This document shows positions 10,067-21,888 of a stretch of DNA of 64,000 nt, piece by piece. This DNA comes from Ampelocalamus luodianensis (taxonomy: Eukaryota; Streptophyta; Magnoliopsida; Poales; Poaceae). The position numbers were made by a program, and so were the translations under genes. The notes beneath the pieces were generated by a model. The model was not told where the DNA came from and ran no database searches. It saw only the letters and a list, made by a program, of their open reading frames with translations. Location: assembly GCA_036346255.1 (NCBI GenBank), contig CM070633.1, positions 23,746,001-23,810,000 on the forward strand, in the 5' to 3' direction. Each line of letters opens with the position of its first letter. Positions within the stretch are counted from its first letter, which is position 1.

Positions 10067-12402
10067 TGTAACACCCCAGCCCTCAAAGAGCCTGGAATGC
10101 TACTGGAAATAAACTATTCTAGCACAAATACAAATTTTCGGCAGAGTCTCCTTTGTTTAATCAGCAAAACTGGGAGTTCATTACTATCACATGGCATAAA
10201 CAAAATCCTCATAATCAATTTATTCCAATCATGCATGAATATCAAAAGAACCAACCAAGGCTAGTAACTTCTTTATTACAACTAAACAGTAAACTCAACC
10301 ACGCCATCCATGGGAGATAATTTAACAATTCATTTTATTCTAAATTTAGACTAAGCAGCAAACGCATTAAGTATGTGAAGTAGTGAGTGCATCCACATCT
10401 ACTCCCTCCCGATCGTATCGTTCCTGCCATGGGTACCTAAAACACATTAAAACAAGAGTGAGCCCAACGACTCAGCAAGTATCAACAAGGCTATAAACAT
10501 AATCTCAAACATAGCATCTGTAAACCCCAATCTCATTACACTAATCATAGCCAAATATATCATGAAATGCAAACTATGCAATGCTCCTTTAAACTTTATC
10601 TCTCTTCGCATTTTACCGGTAATACGGGGTACACAACCGTCGCTGTATACCCTTGCCTGTGCCCTTTGGCACAGGGACCAAGAGCCCATACACCACATGT
10701 ATAGGGACCTTTGCCCATCACTTAATGATGGGGACCTCTTTATTTCATAGCCCACATTCCATGAATGTGGGGACCACAAGCCCGTCATCTACATGACGGG
10801 GACCTCAACTGAGTGTGCTTGGTCACCACGTGACCAAGGCACCTGTATGCTCACAACATGCACATGCACCATGATAACATACTCATACGCAAGAATACCT
10901 CAAGTTCTCATTAACATGTAATCAATAACAACATACAGTGGATCCATTTAACTATACTAGCATGTCATCAAGGTAAACAGTACACATCTCATAACAGGCA
11001 AGCATGGCTATGCTATCAAGATGCATCACAAACGCATGAACCAAACATACACATATAATAGCCCGAATACTTGCCTCAACCGCGCGAAAACGGCGGACGC
11101 GAAGTGGGTGCTGCCCTTGGGATCTCGCTGCCACCTGGACAAGAAGATAACCCCAAACTAAGACTAGCATACTGGACCAAAATCATACATCACATTACAA
11201 TCGAAATCGCTAACTTCTTATCAATTCTAACTTTTCTAATTTCTAGCGATCGGTCACTGCAGACAGCAGACTTCAAAAATTCATAACTTTCTGCTCAGGA
11301 GTCCAAATAGGATGATCTTGGACATTCTGGAAAGGTAATTAAAATGTCTAAATAATCTTAGTTGGGGAGACCCTCTGATTCGGCCATCTACCAGTCCTAC
11401 CAATCTATTTAATCAGAGCAAACATTTCACGTCGGGTTTCTGGACAGCGACAAAGAAACTATCATAACTTTCTCTACCTTTGTCAGAATTTAGTGATCTT
11501 TAGTTTTCCTGAAAGCTAAGAGGATTAGCCTAATTTTTCGTTATGGTGAGACCCTCTGGAAACCCCTCTAAATATGCGCTTCTATCAGGTTAACCAACAC
11601 TAGCAATTCTGCTTCTCTCTAGAAACACAGAAATACTAAGAAATTCATAACTTTGCCTACCGAAGTCTGAATGACTTGATTCTTGTCGGCAATGAAAGGT
11701 AACTACGATAGCTACAACTTTCTAGGAGACACCCAGACCCAAATCTGCCTCTAACCTAATAAAAAACCACAATCTTCTCTGCTGCAGAAAACCGACGAAC
11801 TGACAACCGAAAAAGTACAACTAGAAAACGACCCCAAAACAAGGAATCACAGGTTACCCTTGCCGAAGCGACGAAGGCACGCTGCGCGGATGGTGATCAC
11901 CATGAGTTCCCGGTTGCGGATCCTTCTTCCCTCTCCCTTTCTTCTCTTCCTTCTTCCCTTCTCTTCTCTTCCTCTTGGCCGGCTGCAAATGGAGGATCTC
12001 TTTTTTTCCCTTGGCCGGCAGCAAAGGGGAACCTTGGAGGAGGGCTTGGGAGGGGCGCAAGGAGGAAGACAACCAGGTAGGGGAGGCGTGGGAGAGAGGG
12101 AAAGAGGCGGCCAGGATTGGGGAAGTGGGGGCGTGGGAGAGGGGGGGAAGGGGCTGGTTCGGCTAGGGTTAGGGGAGTGGCTTCCCCCCTTCCTTGGCCG
12201 GCCACCACAAGCCCACTTGGGTCAAACCCAAGCCCAGGTTGTTGACTAACAGCGATTAGCCCCCTCTCTAAGAGTCTAACTGAGAAAACTCCCTAAAGGT
12301 CCCTCCCGAAATTCCATTTGATCCTTCCCCGATTAATCGATCTCTCCCGAATAAAATTAATCTTCCTCGATTCAATTCTTAACTCACTTTCGGGATATTA
12401 CA
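10067..12402 (+). repeat. R180 solo LTR in the Copia RNase H gene
   Basis: TGTAACACCCCAGCC...GGGATATTACA, 2336 bp, is flanked by a perfect 5-bp target duplication TCCTT at 10062-10066 and 12403-12407. No internal region is present, so the element has been reduced to one LTR by recombination. It contains a hairpin array (10656-10838) and phased units with CATAACTTT at 11282, 11463 and 11646. A GC-rich, low-complexity end (11860-12210) gives long meaningless ORFs on both strands. Strand is given as TGTAACACC-first. Confidence 0.93.
10656..10838 (+). other. Array of six stem-loops inside R180 LTR
   Basis: Six consecutive hairpins start at 10656, 10685, 10714, 10751, 10781 and 10818. Stems are CCTGTGCC/GGCACAGG, CCCATACA/TGTAT(A)GGG, CCCATCA/TGATGGG, CCCACATTC/GAATGTGGG, CCCGTCAT/ATGACGGG and CTTGGTCAC/GTGACCAAG. 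Five are perfect and one has a single bulged A. Loops are 3-6 nt. Each stem is followed by GGGACC or GGCACC. The stems differ in sequence but pair fully, so structure rather than sequence appears to have been kept. A weaker candidate (GGGTACA/TGTATACCC) lies just before the first. Confidence 0.8.
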
Positions 12403-12647
12403 TCCTTTGTGTGAAGACACCAGTGCCATAAAACATTGACAGAAACCCAATGCAACACTCTAGGATTAAGCACATAGATATTGGGTTCCATTTTCTCAGA
12501 GACCATGTTGAGAAGGGAGACATTGTGCTAGAGTTTGTGGAGTTTGAGGCTCAAATAGCGAATGTACTCGCCAAGCCCTTAGATCCTACGAGGTTTGCCT
12601 CCTTGAGGAGTGAATTAGGGGTAGTTTACCCTTATGGTCTGGTTTGA

Positions 12648-14210
12648 GGGGGAGTTGATCAATTCTGATCTTTCTTTGGCTCTTATTAGTTTTTCTCTTG
12701 CATCTCATGCATTGTATCATATTTCATCCATGACAAACGAAAAAATGATGCATTGTAATATAGCTTTGTTGCTTCACTTTTAATTTCATGAAGCTTTGCT
12801 TATTACCCATCTTGAATTGGCTAGCTTTTGATTGATGTCATGCTATAGTTGTGTGCTTGTCTTAGCATAATTTGTTTGCTTAGCTACTTGTTGATGCATT
12901 GGCATGCGACTTAGAGCTATAAGGTCTAGCCTTAATCTAAAATCACCAAGTGATATCTAAATTCAACTTGTGGTATGAGTTGAGCTACGCTTTTATGTCT
13001 TTTGAGATCTTGAGCATGATAGTTGAATGCCAACTAGAATTACTTAGCTTATCTTGAATATGTCTTGAACTTAGAAGTAAACCTTGGACAATTCATTGAT
13101 TTTGCTCAATTTTAGTGCTCTAACTGAAAATGCTTTTATATCATGAAAATAGTTCACTGCTCGACAATTGTTTGTTACACACCTAGAGGGGTCATGAAAA
13201 TACCTTGTGACAGTGATCTTTTATGCTAAAACATGATTCATATGTTATATCATTGCTCAAAAATGGTATGTTACATGGCTGGAACACTCTTAGCTCAACA
13301 GTGGTCCGTTACACTCCACTAGAGTTTTTTTCATGCTAAAATTGCAAATTCAAATGAAAGAGCAAGTTGATTCAAGTTGTAGGCTTTGTGATCCTTCTAG
13401 TAGTCAATGTTTATTTCGTTATCTTGGATTACGTGATTGTTGTGGCTTGGTTCATGCTTTTGCACTCTAAAATTGTGCTCATTCAGATTATCATCAAGTG
13501 ATTTCAGCTTATTTACTAGACTAGATGGCTTTTGGATAGATGTCTTGATGTTAATCTATAGCTTGCCACTCATGATATGCTATCTTTTATACTTGATATG
13601 TCTTGTGCATTAGTATATACTAGCTTCTTCATATTGGGTAATCTTTAAAGCTTCATGCACCTAAATATTGAAAATAAAAAAATGAATCCACTCCATTGCA
13701 CTTCACTCATGCTCTTTCTTATGCTTCTTCAATCATCTTTAGAACTGAAAAATGGTATGATTCATTGATGACTCCATTGTCAAAGGAAAAGAAAATGTGG
13801 CAAAAATGCTTGAAAAAGGGCTTTGCATGTAAACAGGGGGAGAAACTTAAAAATGGTATATCTTAGTGAGGTGGAGCATTTTATATGCATTCTTGTGCTC
13901 TAATGATGATTTATTGGTTCAAATTTCCAAATCCCTCAAAATTCACTTCTCACTATGATCTAAGGTCAAATTGAACAATTGTTCTTTCATATAGACCTCG
14001 AGTGAGTTTTTGAAGCCATCTTCTGGATTTAAAGCTTTTATGCATTACATTGCCTCTACTAGTCTACTTCTGTATTCCTAAAGCCAACTTGGTCATTTTC
14101 ATGGCTTTCTCCTTCTTATGGACCAAATTGGGCCTTTTTACAAAACCTAGCAAGTATTTTCGAAACTATCTCCAAATTTTATTGTTGGGTAGGTTGCTAA
14201 TGTGTTCATC
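12648..14210 (+). other. 3' spacer of SIRE/Maximus-like element
   Basis: This is AT-rich non-coding sequence between the pol stop and the polypurine tract. It begins with a second purine run (GAGGGGGAGTTGATC, 12648-12660), as is usual after pol in this lineage. The motif TTGTTACAC or a close variant recurs near 13170, 13270 and 13310. I see no gene in it; the longest open frames are below 70 codons. Confidence 0.6.
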
Positions 14211-14220
14211 AAGGGGGGAT
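14211..14220 (+). other. Polypurine tract of SIRE/Maximus-like element
   Basis: AAGGGGGGAT directly precedes the LTR start TGTAGAGACC. Confidence 0.75.
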
Positions 14221-14561
14221 TGTAGAGACCATGTGGATTGGTCCTAATCTAGGTGGTGAACAATTGGCATCTTTGACAAGGAGTTTGTGGAGTGAACTCT
14301 CAGTTTTACAAATTGTTGAATTGTTATTTGGGGTCAGGTGATCTGACCAGTCATGGGGGACGGTCAGACCGACAATGCAAGAATGTGCCAAATGGACACC
14401 AAACACTTGTGTGGGAGTGTATGGGGATGTGTTTGCACCAAGTGCCATTGAAAATATAAAACCAGACGTGAAACTAGATAGAGTTTAACTGAAAAGTCCA
14501 AAGGAGGGTGTTTTTTGGTTTTGGGAAGTGAACTGATCGTCAACTACATGGTGATCAGACT
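14221..14561 (+). repeat. SIRE/Maximus-like 3' LTR, segment 1 of 4
   Basis: It begins TGTAGAGACCATGTGG and ends with AGACT (14557-14561), the left copy of the CRM element's target duplication. It contains GGTCAGACCG-type motifs that also occur in segments 2 and 4, which supports joining the pieces. Confidence 0.8.
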
Positions 14562-15431
14562 TGATGAGGACATCACTCTTTCGGATACACGCACTACACA
14601 AAAGCCTACAGATCCAGTTGCTAAACTACAAGGTCCTATGACAAGAGCTCGTGCGCGTCACTTAAATTATGAGGTGAGCTCGTTTCTAGGTGCTAATGCA
14701 GAATGGTATACTACCTAATAATTGTGATGATCTGTTGTTACTTAGGAATAATGGATCCCCAAGGTCTACGACCAGGTCTACAAGCTCTCACGACCGATCC
14801 CCGCGGCTACACGACTGTGTCTCAAGTCCCTCGACAAGGTTCGCGACCCTACGACCAGTCCCGCGGCGCGCACGACCAGGTTTCAAGCCCTCGACAAGAT
14901 TCGCGGCGCTACGACCGGACCGGCCGGCGCTACGACTAGGTCTCAAGTTCTACGACCGGTCTTTAGGTCTTTGCGACACCTGCTTTGGGCCTAATAGGGC
15001 CTTGTAAGCGTGTCGGGTCAAAGCCTAGGTTGTGTCGCCTCTCCCCATGGTCGCACAACCTAGGTCAACTCCCTCACGTCCCCTATAAATATACAACAGC
15101 CGCCACGGTGTAGGGTTGGGTTTTCTTAGATTATTTCGCCACTTTGCGGTTTCACCGTTTATCGGTTTGAGAACCCACATTGTGAACTTCATTCATATTC
15201 GCAATACAATTGATTGCATCTTCTTTGTTCTTGTGAGTTGCTTGATTGCTTGCGGGGACAATAACCTTCGTGGTAAGATCGATCGCGTGCGAGCGTGGTC
15301 GATAACGACAGTCGTGCGGGTGTAGCGAATTGCGAGGTGACGATCTGCTGGTCGAAAGCCTCAAAACGTCAACGTCCTCACGACGAAATCAATCGAACCT
15401 ATCAGAAGATCGGGCCGCCGTAGTCTCATCA
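14562..15431 (+). repeat. 5' LTR of CRM-clade element
   Basis: It runs from TGATGAGGACATCACTC to GTAGTCTCATCA. The first third repeats coding sequence found at the end of pol in the 3' copy (TRARARHLNYEVSSF at 14640-14685). The middle (14765-14965) is a degenerate array built on CTACGACC(A/G)GT(C/T), each unit about 20-30 bp. Confidence 0.9.
15084..15091 (+). promoter_or_regulatory. TATA box of CRM-clade 5' LTR
   Basis: TATAAATA after CACGTCCCC. The 3' LTR has the same box at 21949-21956. Confidence 0.7.
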
Positions 15432-15433
15432 TT

Positions 15434-15445
15434 TGGTATCAGAGC
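15434..15445 (+). other. Primer-binding site of CRM-clade element (tRNA-iMet)
   Basis: TGGTATCAGAGC, two bases after the LTR end CATCA. Confidence 0.92.
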
Positions 15446-16785
15446 GAAGGTTGCCCGTTAGGTAATCTCATTTATCCCCTTTTGTTAGTTGTTTCCATCA
15501 CCGAGAGTCCAGAAAATTGCCCTACAAAAAGTTTTAGATCTTAGTCTTTCCGCTGTCCAAACCACGTTGTGCCTTTCGCAATTTTGTTTTCAGTATTCGC
15601 GTTGTTGAGTTCGAGTCCATCGTCGGTGTCTTTGTTGCTGGTCTAGTCGTCGTGATCTAGTTTCTAGCATCGAGTCCTTGCTGTTTTGGTCATCGTGTAT
15701 CTCGGCTTGTCCTTTGTTGCATGCGTTGCAATTAGGGTTTGTCTGCTATAGCCGAGATTTGAGTCACCACCCCCATCCGACCACTTACTCGTGACACCAC
15801 CCCCATCCGACCACTTACTCGAGCCAACATTCCCATCCGACCACCTACTCGGATTCGACTACCCAGTCGGATTCGACCACCTACATCGAGTTCGACCTCC
15901 TCGTCGGATTCGACCACCTACTCGAGTTTGACCACCTTCTCGGGTTCGACCACCTGCTCGAGTATTCGCCCCGACAAGTCTATCTGTTTCTGGTTGCTCT
16001 CGGGACACCGTGTCTCATCGACCGAGAAGAAATCCCATAGCCGAAACAGAGATAGCTAAAGTTCACAGAGAGAGAGAGTATCTTTTTATTACCTTATTAC
16101 CCCTGCTCTCCGGAAAAAGTTTGTGACCTATATCTATCCTTAGGCCTGAAAAAGGGTTTTGAAGAGTTGTGAGTCAAGGTCACTTGCGCAAAAAAAAAGG
16201 AATCCTAGGTTGGGTTTCGTCAGTCAAAAAAAAGAAGAAGAAGAAGGAATCAAAAAAAAAAGAAAAAGAGACCACCTCAGTTGGCTCACGACCACCCTCA
16301 GTTGGTCTACGACAACCCACCAGAGCTCCACGACCACCCTCAGTTGGTCTACGACAACCCACCAGAGCTCCACGACCACCCACAAGAGATATCGGTTGCT
16401 TTGCAAATTTTGTTCCTTTGTGTTTGTATCTACCCCATCTTTCGGCTTGCTTGAGCTAGTGCTAGGAGCGCGTTTGGGCCAGCAACTGTGACGAGTACTG
16501 TGGACTTTGACTTAACTTTGCTAATCTGATTTCATTATTGCTATTCCTTGCTACTAAACATTGCCTGTCCGAGCTCTACGTACTTTTGGCCCTCAGATTT
16601 GGATCCTCGCATTCGCCTCCGCCGCAGTCACACATCCCACCCACTCCGATCGGACCACCTGCTGCAATTTGGTAAGAAATTCATAAGAGCTTGGTAAGAC
16701 GCTTGAGAGTGTGTGATTCCACCTTCCACCACCTAGTAGTTGGTAGGGATAATACATTTATGTTGTCTTTTGTCTCCTACTAACA
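15446..16785 (+). other. CRM-clade leader with three simple or tandem repeat tracts
   Basis: No gene is seen before the gag ATG. 15765-15965 is a degenerate tandem array on the theme CCGACCAC(T/C)TACTCG, unit about 25-30 bp, seven to nine units. 16190-16272 is an A/G-only tract. 16276-16385 contains a 46-bp unit (CACGACCACCCTCAGTTGGT...) present twice and partly a third time. Open frames over 16159-16491 come from these repeats. Confidence 0.7.
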
Positions 16786-17985
16786 ATGGCAGGTGAGGAA
16801 TTGAATGCACAAGATTGTGTTGTGAGGGAAGAGCTTACAAGGGTGTTGGATGAGCACCGTCATGCTATTAATGACGACATCGAAAGGAAGTTTGCAGAGA
16901 CAAATGCTACACTACAACAGCTCAATGCTAGCATTGCAACACTCAATGCACGTATTGATGGTATGGCCAATCAACCGCCGAACACTGGTCATGTGGATCC
17001 TCAAGGTGCAGTCCAAGACCATGAGATCGACAACGATAATGAGATGCGCAACCGCGATGCCCTTGATGCACGACAACGGAACCGATTGAACTTCAACCGT
17101 CAAGGTATGAGAGGTAATAACTTTCCGCAACATAATGCACGTGATAATGATGATCCATATGCTAAAGTCAAGTTCACTATACCATCTTTTGCGGGTGCTT
17201 ATGATGAAGAAGTATATTTAGATTGGGAGATGATGGTAGAACAGAAATTTAATGCTCACTTAGTTCCCGAAGTGCATAGAGTTAGGCAAGCTACAAGTGA
17301 ATTTAAAAATTTTGCCATCATCTGGTGGAGTAGAGTATGCAATGATGGATTAGCGCCTACTACCTGGGATGCTTTAAAGGTTGCTATGCGTAACAGATTT
17401 ATTCCACCCTCTTTTAAAAGGGATTTGCGTAAGAAATTGCAGCGCTTAAACCAAGGCAATAGATCTGTAGAAGAATATTATCAGGAGCTACAAATTAGTA
17501 TGTTGCGTTGTGATATTATTGAGGATGAAGAGGCTGCTATGGCACGTTTTTATGGAGGACTAATACGTGAAATTCAGGACATAATTGATTACAAAGAATA
17601 TGATAGTATTCCTAGATTGTTCCACCTTGCATGTTTGGCAGAAAAAGAATTGCAAGGACGACAGCAGAGGCTAAGAAACAATTTTGGAAGCACGTCTTCA
17701 CCAAGATCAACATCAGGGCACGTTAAAACAGTCCAACCTCCAGCCACACGGTCTGCTTCCCCCTCCTCGAGTAGGGTGCGTTCAGCAGCACCTCCGACAC
17801 CAACACACGCACCCGAGGTAAACAAATCTACTAGTGTGTAGGCCCCAGCCAAGAGTTCTTCTTCGGTTGCTTCCACAGGTCGTACGACTGGGATTATTTG
17901 CCATCGTTGCAAGGGAATGGGCCATGTCATGAGGGATCGCCAAGTCGCCGAGCCTACCTTGCCACCGAAGACGGAGGTTATGTAA
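16786..17985 (+). pseudogene. CRM-clade gag, stop before the zinc knuckle
   Basis: The ATG at 16786 follows CTACTAACA. The first 65 residues are predicted coiled coil by pattern (charged, leucine-rich: LTRVLDEH, LQQLNASIATLNAR). A Retrotrans_gag core spans about residues 125-290 (FTIPSFAGAYDEE, DWEMMVEQKF, RFIPPSFKRDLRKKL, RSVEEYYQEL). The frame stops at TAG 17839-17841. Beyond it, in the same frame, lies the zinc knuckle CHRCKGMGHVMRD at 17899-17937, where the last cysteine position reads R (CGC), and the frame ends at 17983-17985. The protein would bind element RNA. The truncated 351-residue form keeps the capsid part but lacks the nucleic-acid-binding knuckle. Confidence 0.85.
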
Positions 17986-18125
17986 GTGCTAGTGATATTG
18001 AGGATGAGTATGTGCTTGCGGCTAACATTGCGGTGGAGGAGACGAGAGAGCGGTGATGCCGATGATGTGGAAGAACAAGTAGCTGCATTGTCGACACAGG
18101 ACTCATGTGAGCCTTGTTGCAATGA

Positions 18126-21100
18126 GTGTTGAGCGCACAAATGGAGAGAGCGGAGCAAAATCAGCGGCACAACTTATTTCAATCCAGATTCCTCGTGAAG
18201 GAGAGAGCCTGTAGAGTCATCATTGATGGAGGGAGTTGCAACAACCTTGCAAGCTCCGAGATGGTCGAGAAGCTTGGCTTGATCACACAACCACACCCAC
18301 GTCCCTACTACATCCAATGGTTCAATTCGTGTGGTAAGTTAAAGGTAAACAAAGTTGTGAGAGTGCCATTTTCAGCTGGTAATTACAAAGATAGTACCGA
18401 CTTTGATGTAGTGCCTATGCAAGCATGCTCGTTGTTGCTCGGTAGGCCTTGGATATATGATAATGATGTTTTGCACCATGGTAGAGCTAATACCTACTGT
18501 TCTCACATAAGGGTAAGAAGATTAAGTTATTGCCTTTAACTCCACTGAAATTGTGAAAGATGAAGTAGAGCGTGCTAGAAATGAAAGAAACACCACTGAA
18601 CATGATTCTGAAAATCAGCAAGTAGTGAAATGTGTTTTCCCATCTAAAAGGGAGAAAGTGGCGCCTAGTTCCAAGGCCGAGGGAATTAAATTGAAGGGAT
18701 GTGTTATGATTGCCACTAAATCTGAGCTTGCTGAAATTTGTGATAATGAGCTGCCATGCTATGCTTTGATATGCAAAGATGCTTTATTTTCACTTAAGGA
18801 TATATCTAGCTCTTTGTCTCCTGCTGTTGCTAACCTTTGCGGAGTATGTGGATGTATTTCAACCGAGATACCCCGGACTGCCACCTATTCGAGGGATAGA
18901 GCATCAAATTGATTTGATTCCGGGAGCGACTTTGCCAAACCGTGCTGCATATAGGACCAATCCAGAGGAGACTAAGGAAATTTAGCGACAAGTCCAAGAT
19001 CTTTTGGACCGTGGGTACGTACGGGAAAGCCTTAGTCCTTGTGCTGTTCCTGTTCTTTTGGTTCCTAAGAAAGATGGAACTTGGCGTATGTGTGTTGATT
19101 GTAGAGCCATTAATAATATTACCATAAGGTATCGTCATCCTATTCCTAGGCTAGACGACATGCTTGATGAGTTGAGTGGCTCTATTATTTTCACCAAGAT
19201 TGACTTGCGAAGTGGTTACCACCAGATTAGAATGAAACTGGGAGATGAATGGAAAACTGCTTTTAAAACTAAGTTCGGACTATATGAGTGGTTAGTGATG
19301 CCTTTTGGTCTAACTAATGCACTTAGTACTTTCATGCGATTAATGAACGAGGTTTTACATTTTTTATTGGAAAATTTGTGGTGGTTTATTTTGATGATAT
19401 CTTGATTTATAGCAAGTCACATGAGCTACACTTGAACCATATACGTGCTGTTTTTAATGCTTTGAGAGATGCACGCTTGTTTGGTAACCTTGAGAAGTGC
19501 ACCTTTTGCACCGATCGAGTTGCGTTTCTTGGTTATGTTGTGACTCCACAGGGCATTGAGGTGGATGAGGCAAAGACTGCAACCATCCAAAGCTGGCCGA
19601 CGCCTACCACTGTGTCACAGGTGCGGAGCTTCCATGGACTTGCTGGATTCTATCGACGTTTTGTGCGGGATTTCAGCACCATTGTTGCACCATTGAATGA
19701 ATTGACCAAGAAAGGAGTGCCTTTCCAATGGGGACCTACGCAAGAGAGGGCATTCCACTTATTGAAAGAGAAGCTCACCCAAGCACCCCTACTCCAACTC
19801 CCTGATTTTGGTAAGACTTTTGAGATTGAATGTGATGCTAGCGGGATTGGGATAGGTGGTGTATTGATTCAAGAAGGTAAACCAGTTGCATATTTCAGTG
19901 AGAAACTAAATGGGCCTAGTCTGAATTATTCTACCTATGACAAAGAACTGTATGCTTTAGTTCGTGTGCTTCAAACTTGGCAACATTATCTATGGCCCAA
20001 AGAATTTTTTATACATTCAGATCATGAATCGCTAAAACATATTAGAAGCCAAGCTAACCTAAATAAACGACATGCTAAATGGGTAGAATTTATTGAGTCG
20101 TTTCCATATGTCATAAAGCATAAGAAAGGTAAGGACAATGTGATTGCTGATGCGCTTTCTAGACGTTATACCATGTTATCTCAACTTGACCATAAGATCT
20201 TTGGTTTAGAGGCCATTAAGGAGTTATATGCAACTGATTTGTACTTTAAAGAAGTGCTTGAGCTTTGTAAAGGAGGGAGAACATGGAATAAATATGTGAT
20301 AATTGATGATTTGATCTATCGTGCTAGCAAGCTATGCATTCCAGCTAGCTCCGTTCGTCTTTTGTTGTTGCAGGAGGCGCATGGAGGAGGTTTAATGGCG
20401 CATTTTGGAGCAAAGAAGACAGAAGATGTGCTGGCCGCCCACTTCTTTTGGCCAAAGATGAGGCGCGATGTTGAGCGCTACGTGGCTTGCTGCACTACAT
20501 GCAACAAAGCTAAGTCCCGTCTCAATCCACATGGACTTTATATGCCTCTCCCTATTCCTAGCGCCCCTTGGGAGGATATTTCTATGGATTTTGTTTTAGG
20601 ATTGCCCAGGACAAAGAGGGGGAGAGACAGTATATTTGTAGTAGTGGATCGATTTTCTAAAATGGCACATTTTATACCTTGTCACAAGAGCGATGATGCT
20701 ACGAACATAGCTGATTTATTTTTTCGAGAAATCATTCGCTTACATGGAGTGCCCAATACTATTGTCTCGGATCGTGACACGAAGTTTTTGAGCCACTTTT
20801 GGAGATCACTTTGGAACAAATTGGGGACAAAGCTGCTGTTTTCTACTACGTGTCATCCCCAAACTGATGGACAAACGGAGGTTGTCAACCGCACGTTATC
20901 CACCATGTTGCGAGCTGTTTTAAAGAAGAATTTGAAGATGTGGGAAGAGTGTTTACCACACATTGAGTTTGCTTACAATAGGTCGGTACACTCCACCACC
21001 AAGGTAAGTCCGTTTCAGGTAGTGTATGGTTTTAACCCCCGTGCTCCTATTGATTTACTACCTTTGCGTACCTCTGAACACATTAATTTAGATGCTAAGA

Positions 21101-21888
21101 AGCGTGCTGAATTTGTTCTTAAGTTGCATGAAACAACTAAAGAAAATATAGAACGTATGACTGAAAAGTATAGGGTTGCTGGAAGTAAAGGTAGGAAAGA
21201 AATAACATTTGCACCTGGTGATTTAGTTTGGGTGCATTTGAGGAAAGACAGTTTCGAGTTAAGAAAATCAAAATTGATGCCTAGAGCTGATGGACCATTT
21301 AAGATAATTAAGAAGATAAATGACAATGCCTATCAATTGGAGCTACCTGCAGATTTTGGGGTTAGCCCCACATTTAACATTTCAGATTTGAAGCCATACG
21401 TGGGAGAAGCAGATGAGCTTGAGTCGAGGACGACTCCAATTCAAGAGGGGGAGGATGATGAGGACATCACTCTTTCGGATACACGCACTACACAAAAGCC
21501 TACAGATCCAGTTGCTAAACTACAAGGTCCTATGACAAGAGCTCGTGCGCGTCACTTAAATTATGAGGTGAGCTCGTTTCTAGGTGCTAATAATTTATCT
21601 ATGCAGAATGGTATACTACCTAATAATTGTGATGATCTGTTGTTACTTAGGAATAATGGATCCCCAAGGTCACGACCGTGTCTACAAGCTCGACCAGATC
21701 CTGCGGCGCTACGACTGGTCTCAAGTCCCTCGACAAGGTTCGCCAGCCCTACGACCAGTCCTGCCAGCGCTACGACCAGACCAGCCAGCGCTACGACTAG
21801 GTCTCAAGTTCTACGACCAGTCTTTAGGTGCTGCGACACTGTTTTGGGCCTAATAGGGCCTTGTAAGCGTGTCGGGGTCAAAGCCTAG
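18126..21888 (+). pseudogene. CRM-clade pol: protease, RT, RNase H, integrase
   Basis: The protease is 18126-18539 (RVIIDGGSCNNLAS active-site region). A linker occupies another frame to about 18838. RT is about 18840-19560: FAEYVDVF, a TAG stop at 18983-18985, LVPKKDGTWRMCVDCRAIN, then a frameshift at a T run near 19362 just before the catalytic YFDD (19387-19398). RNase H is about 19800-20160, with catalytic D at 19834 (ECDASGIGIGG). The integrase has an HHCC region (20380-20510) and DDE residues at 20587 (MDF), 20770 (SDRD) and 20878 (QTE). A C-terminal domain ends in FNISDLKPYVGEADELESR. The frame then crosses the polypurine tract and continues 144 codons into the 3' LTR. From 19378 to 21888 one 836-codon frame is still open. 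Confidence 0.9.
21444..21455 (+). other. Polypurine tract of CRM-clade element, within pol
   Basis: The run AGAGGGGGAGGA encodes QEGED-like residues of pol and at the same time primes plus-strand synthesis at the LTR start TGATGAGG. This overlap is characteristic of CRM elements. Confidence 0.8.

Larger units (their letters stand above)
9235..12647 (+). pseudogene. Copia RT end and RNase H, split by a solo LTR
   Basis: RT resumes at 9235 with LYGLKQAPTAWYDRL, and the catalytic segment is IYVDDFIFGGSS (about 9345-9385). A frameshift near 9460 leads to LQIKQCKEGTF and then an open stretch to 9909 (NDLLRIFEMGDCK, RSIIGPILHLT, GFLDSDFAGCRLDRKS). A stop follows, then the SSRKQ, AEAEYVAAASCCSQ segment to about 10020. 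The solo LTR at 10067-12402 splits the gene. It resumes at 12408 with the end of RNase H (KHIDIGFHFLRDHVEKGDI) and stops at 12645-12647. The RT has also lost part of the region before YVDD compared with intact relatives. Confidence 0.85.

Noticed and set aside
11854..12249. Overlapping long ORFs on both strands in the R180 LTR
   Set aside because: GC-rich purine/pyrimidine-skewed sequence stays open in several frames; the same block in other R180 copies is not conserved as protein.
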